DNA of 37,866 bases from Allorhizobium paknamense. Its GTDB lineage: Bacteria > Pseudomonadota > Alphaproteobacteria > Rhizobiales > Rhizobiaceae. The stretch lies in assembly GCF_030815125.1 (NCBI RefSeq), contig NZ_JAUSWH010000025.1, forward strand, positions 1-37,866, written 5' to 3'. Shown here one piece after another: positions 26,197 to 37,866 of the stretch. Every line of letters starts with the position of its first letter. The stretch's first letter is position 1. The notes beneath the pieces were generated by a model. It ran no database searches, was not told where the DNA came from, and saw nothing but the letters and a program-made list of their open reading frames with translations. The translations under genes and the position numbers were made by a program.

Positions 26197-26973
26197 ATGC
26201 GACCAGACCGAGCCTTTTTTGACCGCCTCGCCGACTCCGCGCGGGGGGAGACCCTGCCGCGCTTCCGCACTGGCCTTGACGTGGTCAACAAGGATGCCGG
26301 GGGCTATGATCCGGTGACGGAAGGCGACCGCGCCGCCGAAACCGCCATTCGCGCTTTGATCGAGGCGGAATTTCCCGATCACGGCATTCTGGGGGAAGAG
26401 CATGAGAATGTCGGGCTGGAACGGTCTTCGCTCTGGGTGATCGATCCTATCGACGGCACGCGGGCCTTCATTTCCGGCTTGCCGACCTGGGGCACGCTCA
26501 TCGGCTTTCGCGAGAATGGCCGCTCGGTGATGGGCATGATGGACCAGCCATTTACCGGCGAGCGCTATTTCGCCGATGGCAAGGCTTCCTGGTATCGCGG
26601 CCCGGACGGCGAACGGCAGCTTGCGACGCGCGCCTGCAAGAGCTTGTCGGACGCCATCCTCTTCACCACCTCGCCGGATATTTTCGAGCCGGAGGACAAG
26701 CGCTGCTTCGAGGCGGTCCGCGGCAAGGCCCGGCTGACGCGCTACGGCGTGGATTGTTATGCCTATGCGCTGCTGGCGGCGGGTTTTGTCGATCTCGTCA
26801 TTGAAACCGGTCTGAAGCCCTATGATGTCGGGGCGCTGATCCCGATCATCGAGCAGGCGGGCGGCGTGTTCACCACCTGGGATGGCGGCCCGGCAGAGCA
26901 GGGCGGGGCGGTGGTTGCCGCCAGTTCCCGCGCCCTGCATGAGGAAGTGATCGCGTTCTTGCAGGCCTCATAA
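26197..26973 (+). CDS. hisN: Inositol monophosphatase-family phosphatase, probable histidinol-phosphatase
   Basis: A 258-residue Mg-dependent phosphatase. Metal-binding motifs are GEEHENVG and WVIDPIDGTRAFISGLPTWG near residue 90, and KPYDVGALIPIIEQAGG near the C-terminus. The form GTRAFISGLPTWGTLI is typical of HisN, the histidinol-phosphatase of bacteria without a HisB phosphatase domain, rather than of inositol phosphatases such as SuhB. It would perform the penultimate step of histidine synthesis. The ATG at 26197 follows GGGAGAG. Its stop overlaps the converging hydrolase gene by 6 bp. Confidence 0.88.
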   Translation: MRPDRAFFDRLADSARGETLPRFRTGLDVVNKDAGGYDPVTEGDRAAETAIRALIEAEFPDHGILGEEHENVGLERSSLWVIDPIDGTRAFISGLPTWGTLIGFRENGRSVMGMMDQPFTGERYFADGKASWYRGPDGERQLATRACKSLSDAILFTTSPDIFEPEDKRCFEAVRGKARLTRYGVDCYAYALLAAGFVDLVIETGLKPYDVGALIPIIEQAGGVFTTWDGGPAEQGGAVVAASSRALHEEVIAFLQAS

Positions 26974-27957
26974 GGCCTGCTGCTCGGTCTCGTCTTCTTC
27001 GCCGCCTAGGCTTTCCGCAGCGTCGCTGCCGGGAATGAAGGCATGGATGGCAGCCAGCGCCTGTTCCCGGTAGCGATCCTGCTCCTGCAGAACCTCATGG
27101 CGCGCACCGGGAATGGGCAGCAATTGACAGGCGCGAAAATGCCGGGCCAGTTGTTCCTGCGCCACAAACGGCACCACGCCATCCTGCATGGGTGCCAGAA
27201 GCAGGGTGGGGATGGTAATCCGCGTCAGATGGTCCGGACTGTTGACCCGGCGAATGGCCTTGTCGCATTCATGCAGCCATCGGGCTGAGGGTGGACCAAG
27301 CGCCAGTGCCGGTACGCCGGTGACAATGTTGACATTGCGCATGAAGCGGTCAGCATCGGTGGTCAGCGGATTGTTGTCGAAGGCAGGCGGCTTGCCGCCT
27401 TTCGAAAGGGCCATATTGCCCACGCCCAGCAGGCAGGCAAAGCGCGCCAGGGCGAAGATTTTCGATGCCGCCATGATTTCCCCGTGCAGCCCGACAAAGG
27501 GCGCGGAGAGCACCATGCGCTGAATGCGATTGCCCAATTTGGGCGCGGTGGCCAGCGCAATCAGCCCGCCGGTGGAATGGGCCATCAGAAACAGCGGCAA
27601 GCGCGCATCCGGCAGGGCCACCTTTTCCAGAAAGCTTTCCAGATCCCTCTCATAATCGGTAAAGCGACGCACATGACCGCGCAGCGGATCCTTCAGCGGC
27701 CGGTCGGAGAGGCCCTGGCCACGCAGATCGTAGGTCGCCACCCAGAGACCCTTCCTGGTCAGGTCGCGGATCGTCTCGGCATATTTTTCGATGCATTCGC
27801 TGCGTCCATGCACCAGCACCACCGTCCCCTTGCTGGGGTAGGTTGTGCCCTTGAAGACGGCGTAGCGCAGCCGCGCCCCGTCATGGCTTTCGAAATAGCC
27901 GGCGCGGTGCGGGTCCGGCAACGGATTGCCGGGAATATCGTGCAGGATCTTGTCCAT
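26968..27957 (-). CDS. Alpha/beta hydrolase, lysophospholipase/monoacylglycerol-lipase type
   Basis: A 329-residue serine hydrolase with the Hydrolase_4 (PldB-like) fold. The oxyanion segment is VVLVHGRSECIEKY, the nucleophile is Ser in AHSTGG, the acid is likely Asp in PMQDGVVPF, and the base is His in GARHEVLQE. The segment YDLRGQGLSDRP is typical of lysophospholipase L2 and monoacylglycerol lipases. No signal peptide is evident. The ATG at 27957 has AGAGG at suitable distance; the frame extends to 28149 but that would run across the hsp20 promoter region. It converges with and overlaps hisN by 6 bp. The natural substrate is not known. Confidence 0.87.
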   Translation of the reverse strand: MDKILHDIPGNPLPDPHRAGYFESHDGARLRYAVFKGTTYPSKGTVVLVHGRSECIEKYAETIRDLTRKGLWVATYDLRGQGLSDRPLKDPLRGHVRRFTDYERDLESFLEKVALPDARLPLFLMAHSTGGLIALATAPKLGNRIQRMVLSAPFVGLHGEIMAASKIFALARFACLLGVGNMALSKGGKPPAFDNNPLTTDADRFMRNVNIVTGVPALALGPPSARWLHECDKAIRRVNSPDHLTRITIPTLLLAPMQDGVVPFVAQEQLARHFRACQLLPIPGARHEVLQEQDRYREQALAAIHAFIPGSDAAESLGGEEDETEQQAL

Positions 27958-28047
27958 GGGCAAGCCTCTTTGTCCCCCGGTTATTTCTAGGCTTTTGTGC
28001 CGGTTCCCGTCAAAGGGAAAGCGTCGCCCCGGGAAAACACCGGGGGT

Positions 28048-28076
28048 CTTGACGTCGCGCATCGCCATTCCCATCT
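28048..28076 (+). promoter_or_regulatory. RpoH (sigma-32) promoter for hsp20
   Basis: CTTGAC (28048-28053), 16 bp, then CCCATCT (28070-28076). This fits the alphaproteobacterial RpoH pattern CTTGAC-N16/17-CYTATnT with one mismatch. The start would be near 28083, about 100 nt before the hsp20 ATG. Confidence 0.7.
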
Positions 28077-28082
28077 GAGATC

Positions 28083-28182
28083 TGCGGGCGCCGAAAGGGC
28101 CTGCCAGCACCGCCCGATACCGCCAGCGAAAGGGGTATTGGGCCGTCATTTATCGCAATCGTCGCTTCTCAGGAGGACATCC
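28083..28182 (+). promoter_or_regulatory. ROSE-like RNA thermometer in the hsp20 leader
   Basis: The last hairpin of the leader buries the Shine-Dalgarno sequence: TCGCTTC (28162-28168) pairs with GGAGGA (28172-28177) over loop TCA. Pairs are U-A, C-G, then an unpaired G, then C-G, U-A, U-G and C-G. A bulged G opposite the Shine-Dalgarno is the defining feature of ROSE elements, which repress rhizobial small heat-shock genes until melted by heat. An upstream hairpin pairs ATACC with GGTAT (about 28112-28136). The pairing was worked out by hand; in vivo thermosensing is inferred. Confidence 0.72.
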
Positions 28183-28650
28183 ATGCGTCACGTTGATTTT
28201 TCCCCGCTCTATCGCTCCACCGTTGGCTTCGACCGCCTGTTCACCATGCTGGACAGTCTCGGCCAGCCGGATCAGGCCCAGAGCTATCCGCCCTACAATA
28301 TCGAGCGCACCGGCGAGAACACTTACCGCATCACCATGGCGGTGGCCGGTTTCGATGAACGCGAACTCAGCATCGAAGCCCATGCCCATGTGCTGACCGT
28401 CAAGGGTGAAAAGGCCGAGGATGAGCCTGCCGAGCAGACTGAATTCCTCTATCGCGGCATTGCCAAGCGCGCTTTCGAGCGCCGCTTCCAGCTTGCCGAC
28501 CATGTGGAAGTCACTGCCGCATCGCTCAAAAACGGCCTGCTGCACATCGATCTCTTGCGCAATATTCCCGAAGCCATGAAGCCGCGCCGGATCGCGATTT
28601 CCGCCGAGCCCGTCAGCGCGCCGAAGGCCATCGAGGCCAAGCTCGCCTGA
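28183..28650 (+). CDS. Small heat-shock protein, Hsp20/IbpA class
   Basis: A 155-residue ATP-independent holdase chaperone. The N-terminal arm FSPLYRSTVGFDRLFTML is typical of IbpA-like class A rhizobial Hsp20 proteins. The alpha-crystallin domain spans about residues 35-130, with YPPYNIERTGENTYRITMAV, VKGEK and the late LLHIDL segment. The C-terminal tail is short and ends in a variable Ala-rich stretch; the usual I-x-I anchor is probably IAI in RRIAISAEP. It binds unfolding proteins in the cytoplasm and hands them to DnaK/ClpB. The ATG at 28183 follows AGGAGG, which is sequestered in a ROSE-like hairpin. Heat control at both transcription (RpoH promoter) and translation is expected. Confidence 0.93.
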   Translation: MRHVDFSPLYRSTVGFDRLFTMLDSLGQPDQAQSYPPYNIERTGENTYRITMAVAGFDERELSIEAHAHVLTVKGEKAEDEPAEQTEFLYRGIAKRAFERRFQLADHVEVTAASLKNGLLHIDLLRNIPEAMKPRRIAISAEPVSAPKAIEAKLA

Positions 28651-28675
28651 TCGTCGCAAGGGTTGAAAAGATGAT

Positions 28676-28706
28676 AAGGGGTGGCCTTCGGGTCACCCCT
28701 TTTTAT
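28676..28706 (+). terminator. Intrinsic terminator after hsp20
   Basis: AAGGGGTGGCC and GGTCACCCCTT form an 11-bp stem (one G-U) closed by a TTCG tetraloop, followed by TTTTATTT. It is 25 bp after the hsp20 stop. Confidence 0.88.
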
Positions 28707-28771
28707 TTCCCCTGACATCATATTCCAGGTCAAGCCTGAGGATGGCGGAGAGTATGAGGATCAGAAGGTGC

Positions 28772-28800
28772 AAAAAAGCGGCCCGAAGGCCGCCCTTTTT
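28772..28800. terminator. Bidirectional intrinsic terminator between hsp20 and gltD
   Basis: GCGGCC (28778-28783) and GGCCGC (28788-28793) close a CGAA loop, preceded by six A and followed by CC and five T, so it has a U-tract on both strands. On the minus strand it would end the gltBD transcript beyond the repeat; on the plus strand it backs up the hsp20 terminator. Confidence 0.8.
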
Positions 28801-28813
28801 ACGTCTATCCGGC

Positions 28814-28982
28814 TTAGAGCGTTTCAGTGTTTCATGGAAACACTGAAACGCTCTAACTCTTTGTTTTTACGCATTTCCGGACGGAAAACCGGTATCCACT
28901 TTTTCTGGAAATGCTCTATCTATTTGTTTTTACGCAGTCCGGACGCAAAACCGCTAACGCACTTTTGCTGGACGTGCTCTAG
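28814..28982. repeat. Composite Rhizobium-type intergenic repeat downstream of gltD
   Basis: A 169-bp block. First comes a perfect 20-bp inverted repeat (28814-28833 with 28837-28856, loop ATG). Then two tandem degenerate units of about 60 bp follow, each opening TTTGTTTTTACGCA and ending TGCTCTA (about 28861-28917 and 28923-28982). The units share CCGGACG, AAAACCG, CACTTTT and CTGGA at matching positions. The block ends one base short of the gltD stop codon. Very similar motifs are common in Rhizobiaceae intergenic DNA, by my recollection. Together with the two terminators it accounts for the whole 333-bp gap 28651-28983. Confidence 0.85.
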
Positions 28983-28983
28983 A

Positions 28984-30441
28984 TCACCGCGGCAGAACCG
29001 TCGATCCCATCAGTGCTTCGTCGATGGCGCGGGCCGCCTGGCGACCTTCGCGGATGGCCCAGACCACCAGCGACTGGCCCCGGCGCACGTCGCCTGCGGC
29101 CCAGAGCTTGTCCACGGAGGTGCGGTAATCGCGGTCATTGGCGACCACATTGGTGGAGCCGCGCTTGTCGGTATTGAGCGTCAGCTTGTCACCCAGATCC
29201 TTCAGTACGCTGTCGGTGAAGGGACCGGAAAAGCCGATGGCGATGAAGGCGAGGTCGGCCTTGATGATGAATTCCGTGCCCGCAACCGGACGGCGGCGCT
29301 CGTCCACCTGGCAGCACTTCACGCCGGTCAGCACGCCATCCTCGTCGCCTACGAATTCCAGCGTGCCCACCTGAAACTCCCGCACAGCCCCTTCGGCCTG
29401 GCTGGAGGAGGTGCGCATCTTGGTGGCCCAGAAGGGCCAGACGGCAAGCTTGTCTTCCTTTTCCGGCGGACGCGGGCGAATGTCGAGCTGCGTGACCTTT
29501 ACCGCACCCTGGCGGAAGGCAGTGCCCACGCAGTCTGAGGCCGTATCGCCGCCACCGACCACGACGACATGCTTGCCGCCCGCCAAGATCGGCTCGGACG
29601 GCCAGCCGGCGCTGTCGATGTTTTCGCGGCCCACGCGGCGGTTCTGCTGCACCAGATAGGGCATGGCATCATAGACGCCGTGGAATTCCACGCCGGGAAT
29701 ACCGGCCTCGCGCGGGGTTTCCGAGCCGCCGCAATAGAGAACGGCATCGTAATCGGCAAGCAGCGTGTCCATGGTCACATCCACGCCGACATTGATGCCG
29801 CAATGGAAGGTGACGCCTTCGCCCTTGATCTGCTCGACGCGGCGGTCGATGAAGTTCTTCTCCATCTTGAAGTCCGGAATGCCGTAGCGCAGCAGGCCGC
29901 CGGGCTTGGTTTCGCGCTCATAGACATGCACCTCATGACCGGCGCGGCCAAGCTGCTGGGCAGCGGCCAGACCCGAGGGGCCGGAACCGATGATGGCGAC
30001 CTTCTTACCGGTCTTGATGGTGGCGGGCTGCGGCACGATGAAGCCCAGCTCATAGGCCTTGTCGGCAATGGCCTGTTCCACCGTCTTGATGGCAACGGGC
30101 GTATCTTCCAGGTTCAGCGTGCAGGCTTCCTCGCAAGGGGCGGGGCAGACGCGGCCGGTAAATTCCGGGAAGTTGTTGGTGGAGTGGAGGTTGCGGATCG
30201 CCTCTTCCCACTTGTTATTATAGACCAGATCGTTCCAGTCCGGGATCTGGTTATGCACCGGACAGCCGGTCGGGCCGTGGCAATAGGGAATGCCGCAATC
30301 CATGCAGCGCGCCGCCTGCTTGGTCACTTCGGCATCCGACATCGGAATGGTGAATTCGCGGAAGTGACGGATACGATCCGATGCAGGCTGGTACTTTGCC
30401 ACCTGCCGGTCGATTTCCATGAAACCAGTAACCTTGCCCAT
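28984..30441 (-). CDS. gltD: Glutamate synthase (NADPH) small subunit
   Basis: A 485-residue FAD/NADPH subunit of glutamate synthase. It draws electrons from NADPH and passes them through Fe-S clusters to the GltB subunit. Two cysteine clusters lie in the N-terminal ferredoxin-like region: CMDCGIPYCHGPTGCPVHNQ and CPAPCEEACTLNL. The FAD-binding Rossmann motif is VAIIGSGPSGLAAAQQLGRAG, and the NADPH-binding one is VVVVGGGDTASDCVGTA. A second FAD contact, LWAAGDVRRGQSLVVWAI, is near the C-terminus. The ATG at 30441 follows AGGACGAG. It lies 95 bp after gltB on the same strand and must be in the same operon. It serves ammonia assimilation with glutamine synthetase. Confidence 0.97.
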   Translation of the reverse strand: MGKVTGFMEIDRQVAKYQPASDRIRHFREFTIPMSDAEVTKQAARCMDCGIPYCHGPTGCPVHNQIPDWNDLVYNNKWEEAIRNLHSTNNFPEFTGRVCPAPCEEACTLNLEDTPVAIKTVEQAIADKAYELGFIVPQPATIKTGKKVAIIGSGPSGLAAAQQLGRAGHEVHVYERETKPGGLLRYGIPDFKMEKNFIDRRVEQIKGEGVTFHCGINVGVDVTMDTLLADYDAVLYCGGSETPREAGIPGVEFHGVYDAMPYLVQQNRRVGRENIDSAGWPSEPILAGGKHVVVVGGGDTASDCVGTAFRQGAVKVTQLDIRPRPPEKEDKLAVWPFWATKMRTSSSQAEGAVREFQVGTLEFVGDEDGVLTGVKCCQVDERRRPVAGTEFIIKADLAFIAIGFSGPFTDSVLKDLGDKLTLNTDKRGSTNVVANDRDYRTSVDKLWAAGDVRRGQSLVVWAIREGRQAARAIDEALMGSTVLPR

Positions 30442-30536
30442 TTTCTCGTCCTGCTAAACTGAAACCTCTGTTCCACGGCGGCATGGCCTGCCGTGCGTGA
30501 AGGCATCCCGGAGGCCGGGATGCCGAGGCTTGAAAA

Positions 30537-35267
<4,731 letters not shown>

Positions 35268-35409
35268 CGTCTTCCCTCCGGTTCGGGCCTTTGGTGCAGG
35301 CCGCCGTCATACCGCGCTGTTGGCGCCCGCAGCCGCAGCTTTCCGCTGCATCCTTGTTGCATTCCTTAACAGGAGTTTAACATCAGGACGGCGGCAAGCG
35401 AAGAGGCTG

Positions 35410-35457
35410 GAGCGCTTTTCGTCGAATTAGGTCAGAAAGATTGACCTAATTTCGCTC
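35410..35457. repeat. Palindromic element upstream of gltB
   Basis: AATTAGGTCA (35425-35434) pairs with TGACCTAATT (35442-35451) over a 7-base loop, flanked by GAGCG and CGCTC, making a longer imperfect palindrome. Sequences of this type recur in Rhizobium/Agrobacterium intergenic DNA, as I recall. It sits 158 bp before the gltB start and 240 bp before the threonine aldolase. The rest of the 430-bp gap 35268-35697 holds no gene I can support and no clear promoter. Confidence 0.65.
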
Positions 35458-35697
35458 TTTATATGACAGAAAGCTGTGCGGGGCGCAAGCGCTTCAACGG
35501 GCAAGGGAACAGGGTTCACGAAAGAAAATTATGCCCGGTGGGGCTGTTTCACCTTTTTCTTGCGCGGGCCCGTGCCTTTCGCTCCCGATCTTGCGGTTTG
35601 TGCGGATCGGCGATCTCTTCGGAAAAGGACGATTGAAGACCGGGCTGAAACTGCCTAAACCTTGGCTTCCCTTGCATTTATGACAGGATGTCATCGC

Positions 35698-36744
35698 ATG
35701 TTCTTCGCTTCCGATAATTGGGCCGGCGCTCATCCCGCCATCGCGGAAAGCCTTGTGCGGGAGGCCTCCGGCTATGCCAGCGCCTATGGCACCAGCGATC
35801 TCGACCGCCGGATCGAATCCGAGTTCAACACGATCTTCGAGCGTGAGGTGTCGGTCTTCTTCGTTGGCACCGGCACGGCGGCCAATTCCCTGGCGCTGGC
35901 CAGCGTGGCGCGCGCCGGCGGCGTGACCTTCTGTCACTTCGATGCGCATGTGAATGCAGACGAGGGTGGCGCGCCGGAATATCTCACCCATGCCAGCCGC
36001 CTCTATCCGGTAGAGGGCGAAAACGGCAAGCTCGATCCCGAGGCGCTGAAAACCGCCGTGTCGCGCTTCGATGTCCCCTCGGTGCATCAGGGCCGGCCCA
36101 TGGCCATCACCATGACGCAGGCCACCGAGGCCGGCACCATCTACACGCTGGATGAAATCGCCGAGATTGGCATCATCGCCAAATCCCGCCGCCTGCCGCT
36201 GCATATGGATGGTGCGCGCTTCGCCAATGCGCTGGTGGCGCTGGATTGCACTCCTGCGGAGATGACCTGGAAGCGCGGCGTCGATATCCTCTCCTTCGGC
36301 GCCACCAAGAACGGCTGCTGGTGTGCGGAGGCCATCGTCTTCTTCAATCCGGAGATGGCCGAGGAAATGCCCTATATCCGCAAGCGCTCCGCTCAACTCT
36401 TTTCCAAGACGCGCTTCGTCTCCGCCCAGCTCGATGCCTATCTCAAGGACGGTCTCTGGCTGGATCTCGCCCGCCACGCCAATCAGGTGGCGGACCGGCT
36501 GCGGGCCGGTCTTTCCGCCAGCAACCGCGCCCGGCTTGCGTGGAACACCGATAGCAACGAGGTCTTTGCCGTCGTTGGCCGCGATGCCGCGAAGGCCGCC
36601 GAAGCCCAGGGCGCAAAGTTCTACGAATGGCTGCCGCCGCGGGAAAACCCACATCTGGTGGGGGAAAACGAGGTGCTGATCCGTCTGGTGACCAGCTTTG
36701 CCAGCACCGATGAAGACGTGGATCGCTTTCTGGAGCTTTTATAA
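35698..36744 (+). CDS. ltaE: Low-specificity L-threonine aldolase
   Basis: A 348-residue PLP enzyme cleaving L-threonine and L-allo-threonine to glycine and acetaldehyde. The PLP lysine is K204 in SFGATKNG, preceded by the HMDGARFANA aspartate-containing segment that contacts the cofactor ring nitrogen. The start FFASDNWAGAHPAI and ASAYGTSDLDRRIE match the rhizobial enzymes. The ATG at 35698 is chosen for family fit; the frame also contains ATG 35680 and TTG 35662. A weak AGGATG lies 10 bp upstream of 35698. Transcribed away from gltB across a 430-bp gap. It can supply glycine and one-carbon units. Confidence 0.93.
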   Translation: MFFASDNWAGAHPAIAESLVREASGYASAYGTSDLDRRIESEFNTIFEREVSVFFVGTGTAANSLALASVARAGGVTFCHFDAHVNADEGGAPEYLTHASRLYPVEGENGKLDPEALKTAVSRFDVPSVHQGRPMAITMTQATEAGTIYTLDEIAEIGIIAKSRRLPLHMDGARFANALVALDCTPAEMTWKRGVDILSFGATKNGCWCAEAIVFFNPEMAEEMPYIRKRSAQLFSKTRFVSAQLDAYLKDGLWLDLARHANQVADRLRAGLSASNRARLAWNTDSNEVFAVVGRDAAKAAEAQGAKFYEWLPPRENPHLVGENEVLIRLVTSFASTDEDVDRFLELL

Positions 36745-36771
36745 AAAAACCTTTTCAGATTTGTTCTTTTC

Positions 36772-36812
36772 GTCGGCCCGGTGACACTTCCGTCACCGGG
36801 CCGACTGTCGTT
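36772..36812 (+). terminator. Strong hairpin after ltaE
   Basis: GTCGGCCCGGTGAC (36772-36785) and GTCACCGGGCCGAC (36792-36805) form a perfect 14-bp stem with a 6-base loop, 28 bp beyond the ltaE stop, followed by TGTCGTTT. The tail is only partly T-rich. Confidence 0.7.
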
Positions 36813-36953
36813 TGTGAAGCAGATTTTGAACCTGCGGTCGTCTCGAACATGCTCCCAGTCTGCAGTTGTTTCTGCTCGCCGTCCGGCACATGGAACTGCT
36901 CCGTAAAAGTCTGAATGTTGAACAACGCCCAAAATTTGACGGTCGTTCTTGCG

Positions 36954-36992
36954 TTGCGCTCAACAACCCATGCTTGTAAATAGGATCTATTT
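36954..36992 (+). promoter_or_regulatory. Candidate promoter and operator for the repeat-protein gene
   Basis: TTGCGC (36954-36959) and TAAATA (36977-36982) are 17 bp apart. A palindrome AAATAG-gat-CTATTT (36978-36992) covers the -10 and the expected start, as a repressor site would. This sits 81 bp before the GTG at 37073. The rest of the 328-bp gap 36745-37072 has the ltaE hairpin and lower-GC sequence; an 85-codon minus-strand frame (37012-36755) is not convincing. Confidence 0.3.
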
Positions 36993-37072
36993 TCCTCGAT
37001 TATCGCCATCACCGGACTAAACGAATGAACTTTCGCGGTTCGGATAGAAAACTTTGTTTCAGGAGATATTCC

Positions 37073-37866
37073 GTGAATTACGCACCCCCACTTTTCGCCA
37101 ATCCCTTACCGGCCTACGGAGGCGCTTATGCGACCGCATTCCAGCCGCAGTCCGTTGCCAACCATGGTTACAACAATCCGGCTGTCCGCATCGGGCAGCA
37201 TTTTCTTCCGTTGCGCGTAGCGCCAGGCTATGGCTATCATCAGGCTTATGTTCCGGCTCAGACCGCTGTCATGCCGCAGGGCTTTTTCGGTGATCTCATC
37301 GGCCAGGGCGCGTCTGCCGTTGGTTCGATGATCGGCAATATGATCGTGCCTGGTTTGGGCGGTCAGATCGGTGGTGCGATCGGCAATGCCGTTGGCGGCA
37401 TCGGCCAGCAGCTCATCCCCTTCAGTGTGGCGCCGGGCTATGGCTATCAGCCGGTGTCGCAGACGGTTTACAGTCCGGTTGCGGCCACTGTTACGCCGCA
37501 GGGCTTTTTCGGTGATCTCATCGGCCAGGGCGCGTCTGCCGTTGGTTCGATGATCGGCAACATGATCGTGCCGGGCTTCGGCGGCCAGATCGGCGGCGCG
37601 ATTGGAAATGCCGCTGGCGGCATCGCCCAGCAGCTCATTCCGTTCAGCGTTGCGCCGGGCTATGGCTACCAGCCGGTGTCGCAGGCAGTATATAGCCCGG
37701 TTGCGGCCACCGTTACGCCGCAGGGCTTTTTCGGTGATCTCATCGGCCAGGGCGCGTCTGCTGTTGGCTCTATGATCGGCAACATGATCGTGCCGGGCTT
37801 CGGCGGCCAGATCGGCGGCGCGATTGGAAATGCCGCTGGCGGCATCGCCCAGCAGCTCATTCCGTT
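37073..37866 (+). CDS. Unrecognised glycine-zipper-like tandem-repeat protein (partial, runs off window)
   Basis: An open frame with GTG start at 37073, AGGAG seven bases upstream, and no stop before the right edge (264 complete codons visible). After an N-terminal region of 67 residues rich in Ala, Pro, Tyr and Asn (NYAPPLFANPLPAYGG...), the protein is built of 74-residue repeats starting PQGFFGDLIGQGASAVG at residues 68, 142 and 216. Each repeat has a hydrophobic Gly-rich core with small residues at i, i+3/i+4 (GQGASAVGSMIGNMI, GGQIGGAIGN), resembling a glycine zipper that could form paired membrane or amyloid-like helices, then QQLIPFSVAPGYGYQPV as linker. No signal peptide or cysteine is evident. 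Not recognised as a named family. No function is claimed; the next gene is outside the window. Confidence 0.8.
   Translation, partial: MNYAPPLFANPLPAYGGAYATAFQPQSVANHGYNNPAVRIGQHFLPLRVAPGYGYHQAYVPAQTAVMPQGFFGDLIGQGASAVGSMIGNMIVPGLGGQIGGAIGNAVGGIGQQLIPFSVAPGYGYQPVSQTVYSPVAATVTPQGFFGDLIGQGASAVGSMIGNMIVPGFGGQIGGAIGNAAGGIAQQLIPFSVAPGYGYQPVSQAVYSPVAATVTPQGFFGDLIGQGASAVGSMIGNMIVPGFGGQIGGAIGNAAGGIAQQLIP
37274..37866 (+). repeat. Tandem 222-bp coding repeat (at least 2.7 units)
   Basis: Units start at 37274, 37496 and 37718, exactly 222 bp apart, in frame with the gene at 37073. Units 2 and 3 differ at only three positions in the 149 bp that can be compared, all synonymous. Unit 1 is identical to unit 2 for its first 65 bases and then diverges, with changes such as GFGG to GLGG and AGGIAQ to VGGIGQ. 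A partial ancestral linker (VAPGYGYHQ) precedes unit 1. The array continues past the window edge. Confidence 0.95.

Noticed and set aside
36755..37012. Minus-strand 85-codon frame between ltaE and the repeat gene
   Set aside because: It reads through the ltaE terminator hairpin, has no recognised ribosome-binding site and no family resemblance.
37054..37553. Other plus-strand frames within the 222-bp repeat array
   Set aside because: They are out of frame with the GTG 37073 gene, end early and lack a ribosome-binding site; the synonymous pattern of differences supports the 37073 frame.
37274..37866. CRISPR-like array
   Set aside because: Units are 222 bp, contiguous, coding and without spacers.

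Overview
The window looks like chromosome of a Rhizobiaceae bacterium close to Agrobacterium/Rhizobium. The grounds are GC-rich coding sequence throughout, a CpdR-type response regulator, an alpha-r14 (suhB/mmgR) small RNA beside an inositol-phosphatase-family gene, an RpoH promoter of alphaproteobacterial type with a ROSE-like leader before an hsp20 gene, an initiator tRNA with an A-U/G-C/G-C anticodon stem, and several palindromic intergenic repeats of rhizobial style. No transposase, integrase, phage gene or CRISPR array was seen.

Layout. 15-140: initiator tRNA-fMet and terminator. 172-10199 (minus): a YdeP-type molybdopterin oxidoreductase downstream of an mdtA-mdtB-mdtC RND efflux operon whose genes overlap by 4 bp. 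10392-22182: a lysine-catabolism locus. It holds a LysR regulator diverging from hglS, then amaB-type aldehyde dehydrogenase, class I aminotransferase and YdiJ-type FAD/Fe-S dehydrogenase; a convergent lysine 6-dehydrogenase/saccharopine-dehydrogenase-family gene; a divergent Lrp/AsnC regulator; and an MHS-type transporter. Together the enzymes would take L-lysine through allysine, 2-aminoadipate, 2-oxoadipate and D-2-hydroxyglutarate to 2-oxoglutarate without CoA intermediates. Two copies of a structured palindromic repeat bracket the three-gene operon.

22237-24281: a Tat-exported DAPG/phloretin-hydrolase-family protein diverging from a LysR regulator. 24296-28650: tRNA-Val(GAC), cpdR, N-formylglutamate amidohydrolase, the small RNA, hisN-like phosphatase, an alpha/beta hydrolase, and a heat-shock gene behind a probable RNA thermometer. 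28676-35267: terminators and a composite repeat, then gltD and gltB (NADPH-dependent glutamate synthase) on the minus strand. 35698-36744: low-specificity threonine aldolase.

The window ends inside an unrecognised gene (37073 onward, GTG start) that encodes a glycine-zipper-like protein made of 74-residue repeats from 222-bp tandem DNA units. It is open at the right edge and is the least explained feature here. The ROSE-like leader, the paired repeats and the one-locus lysine pathway are the other main points of interest. All functional calls rest on motif recognition by eye; no database search was run.
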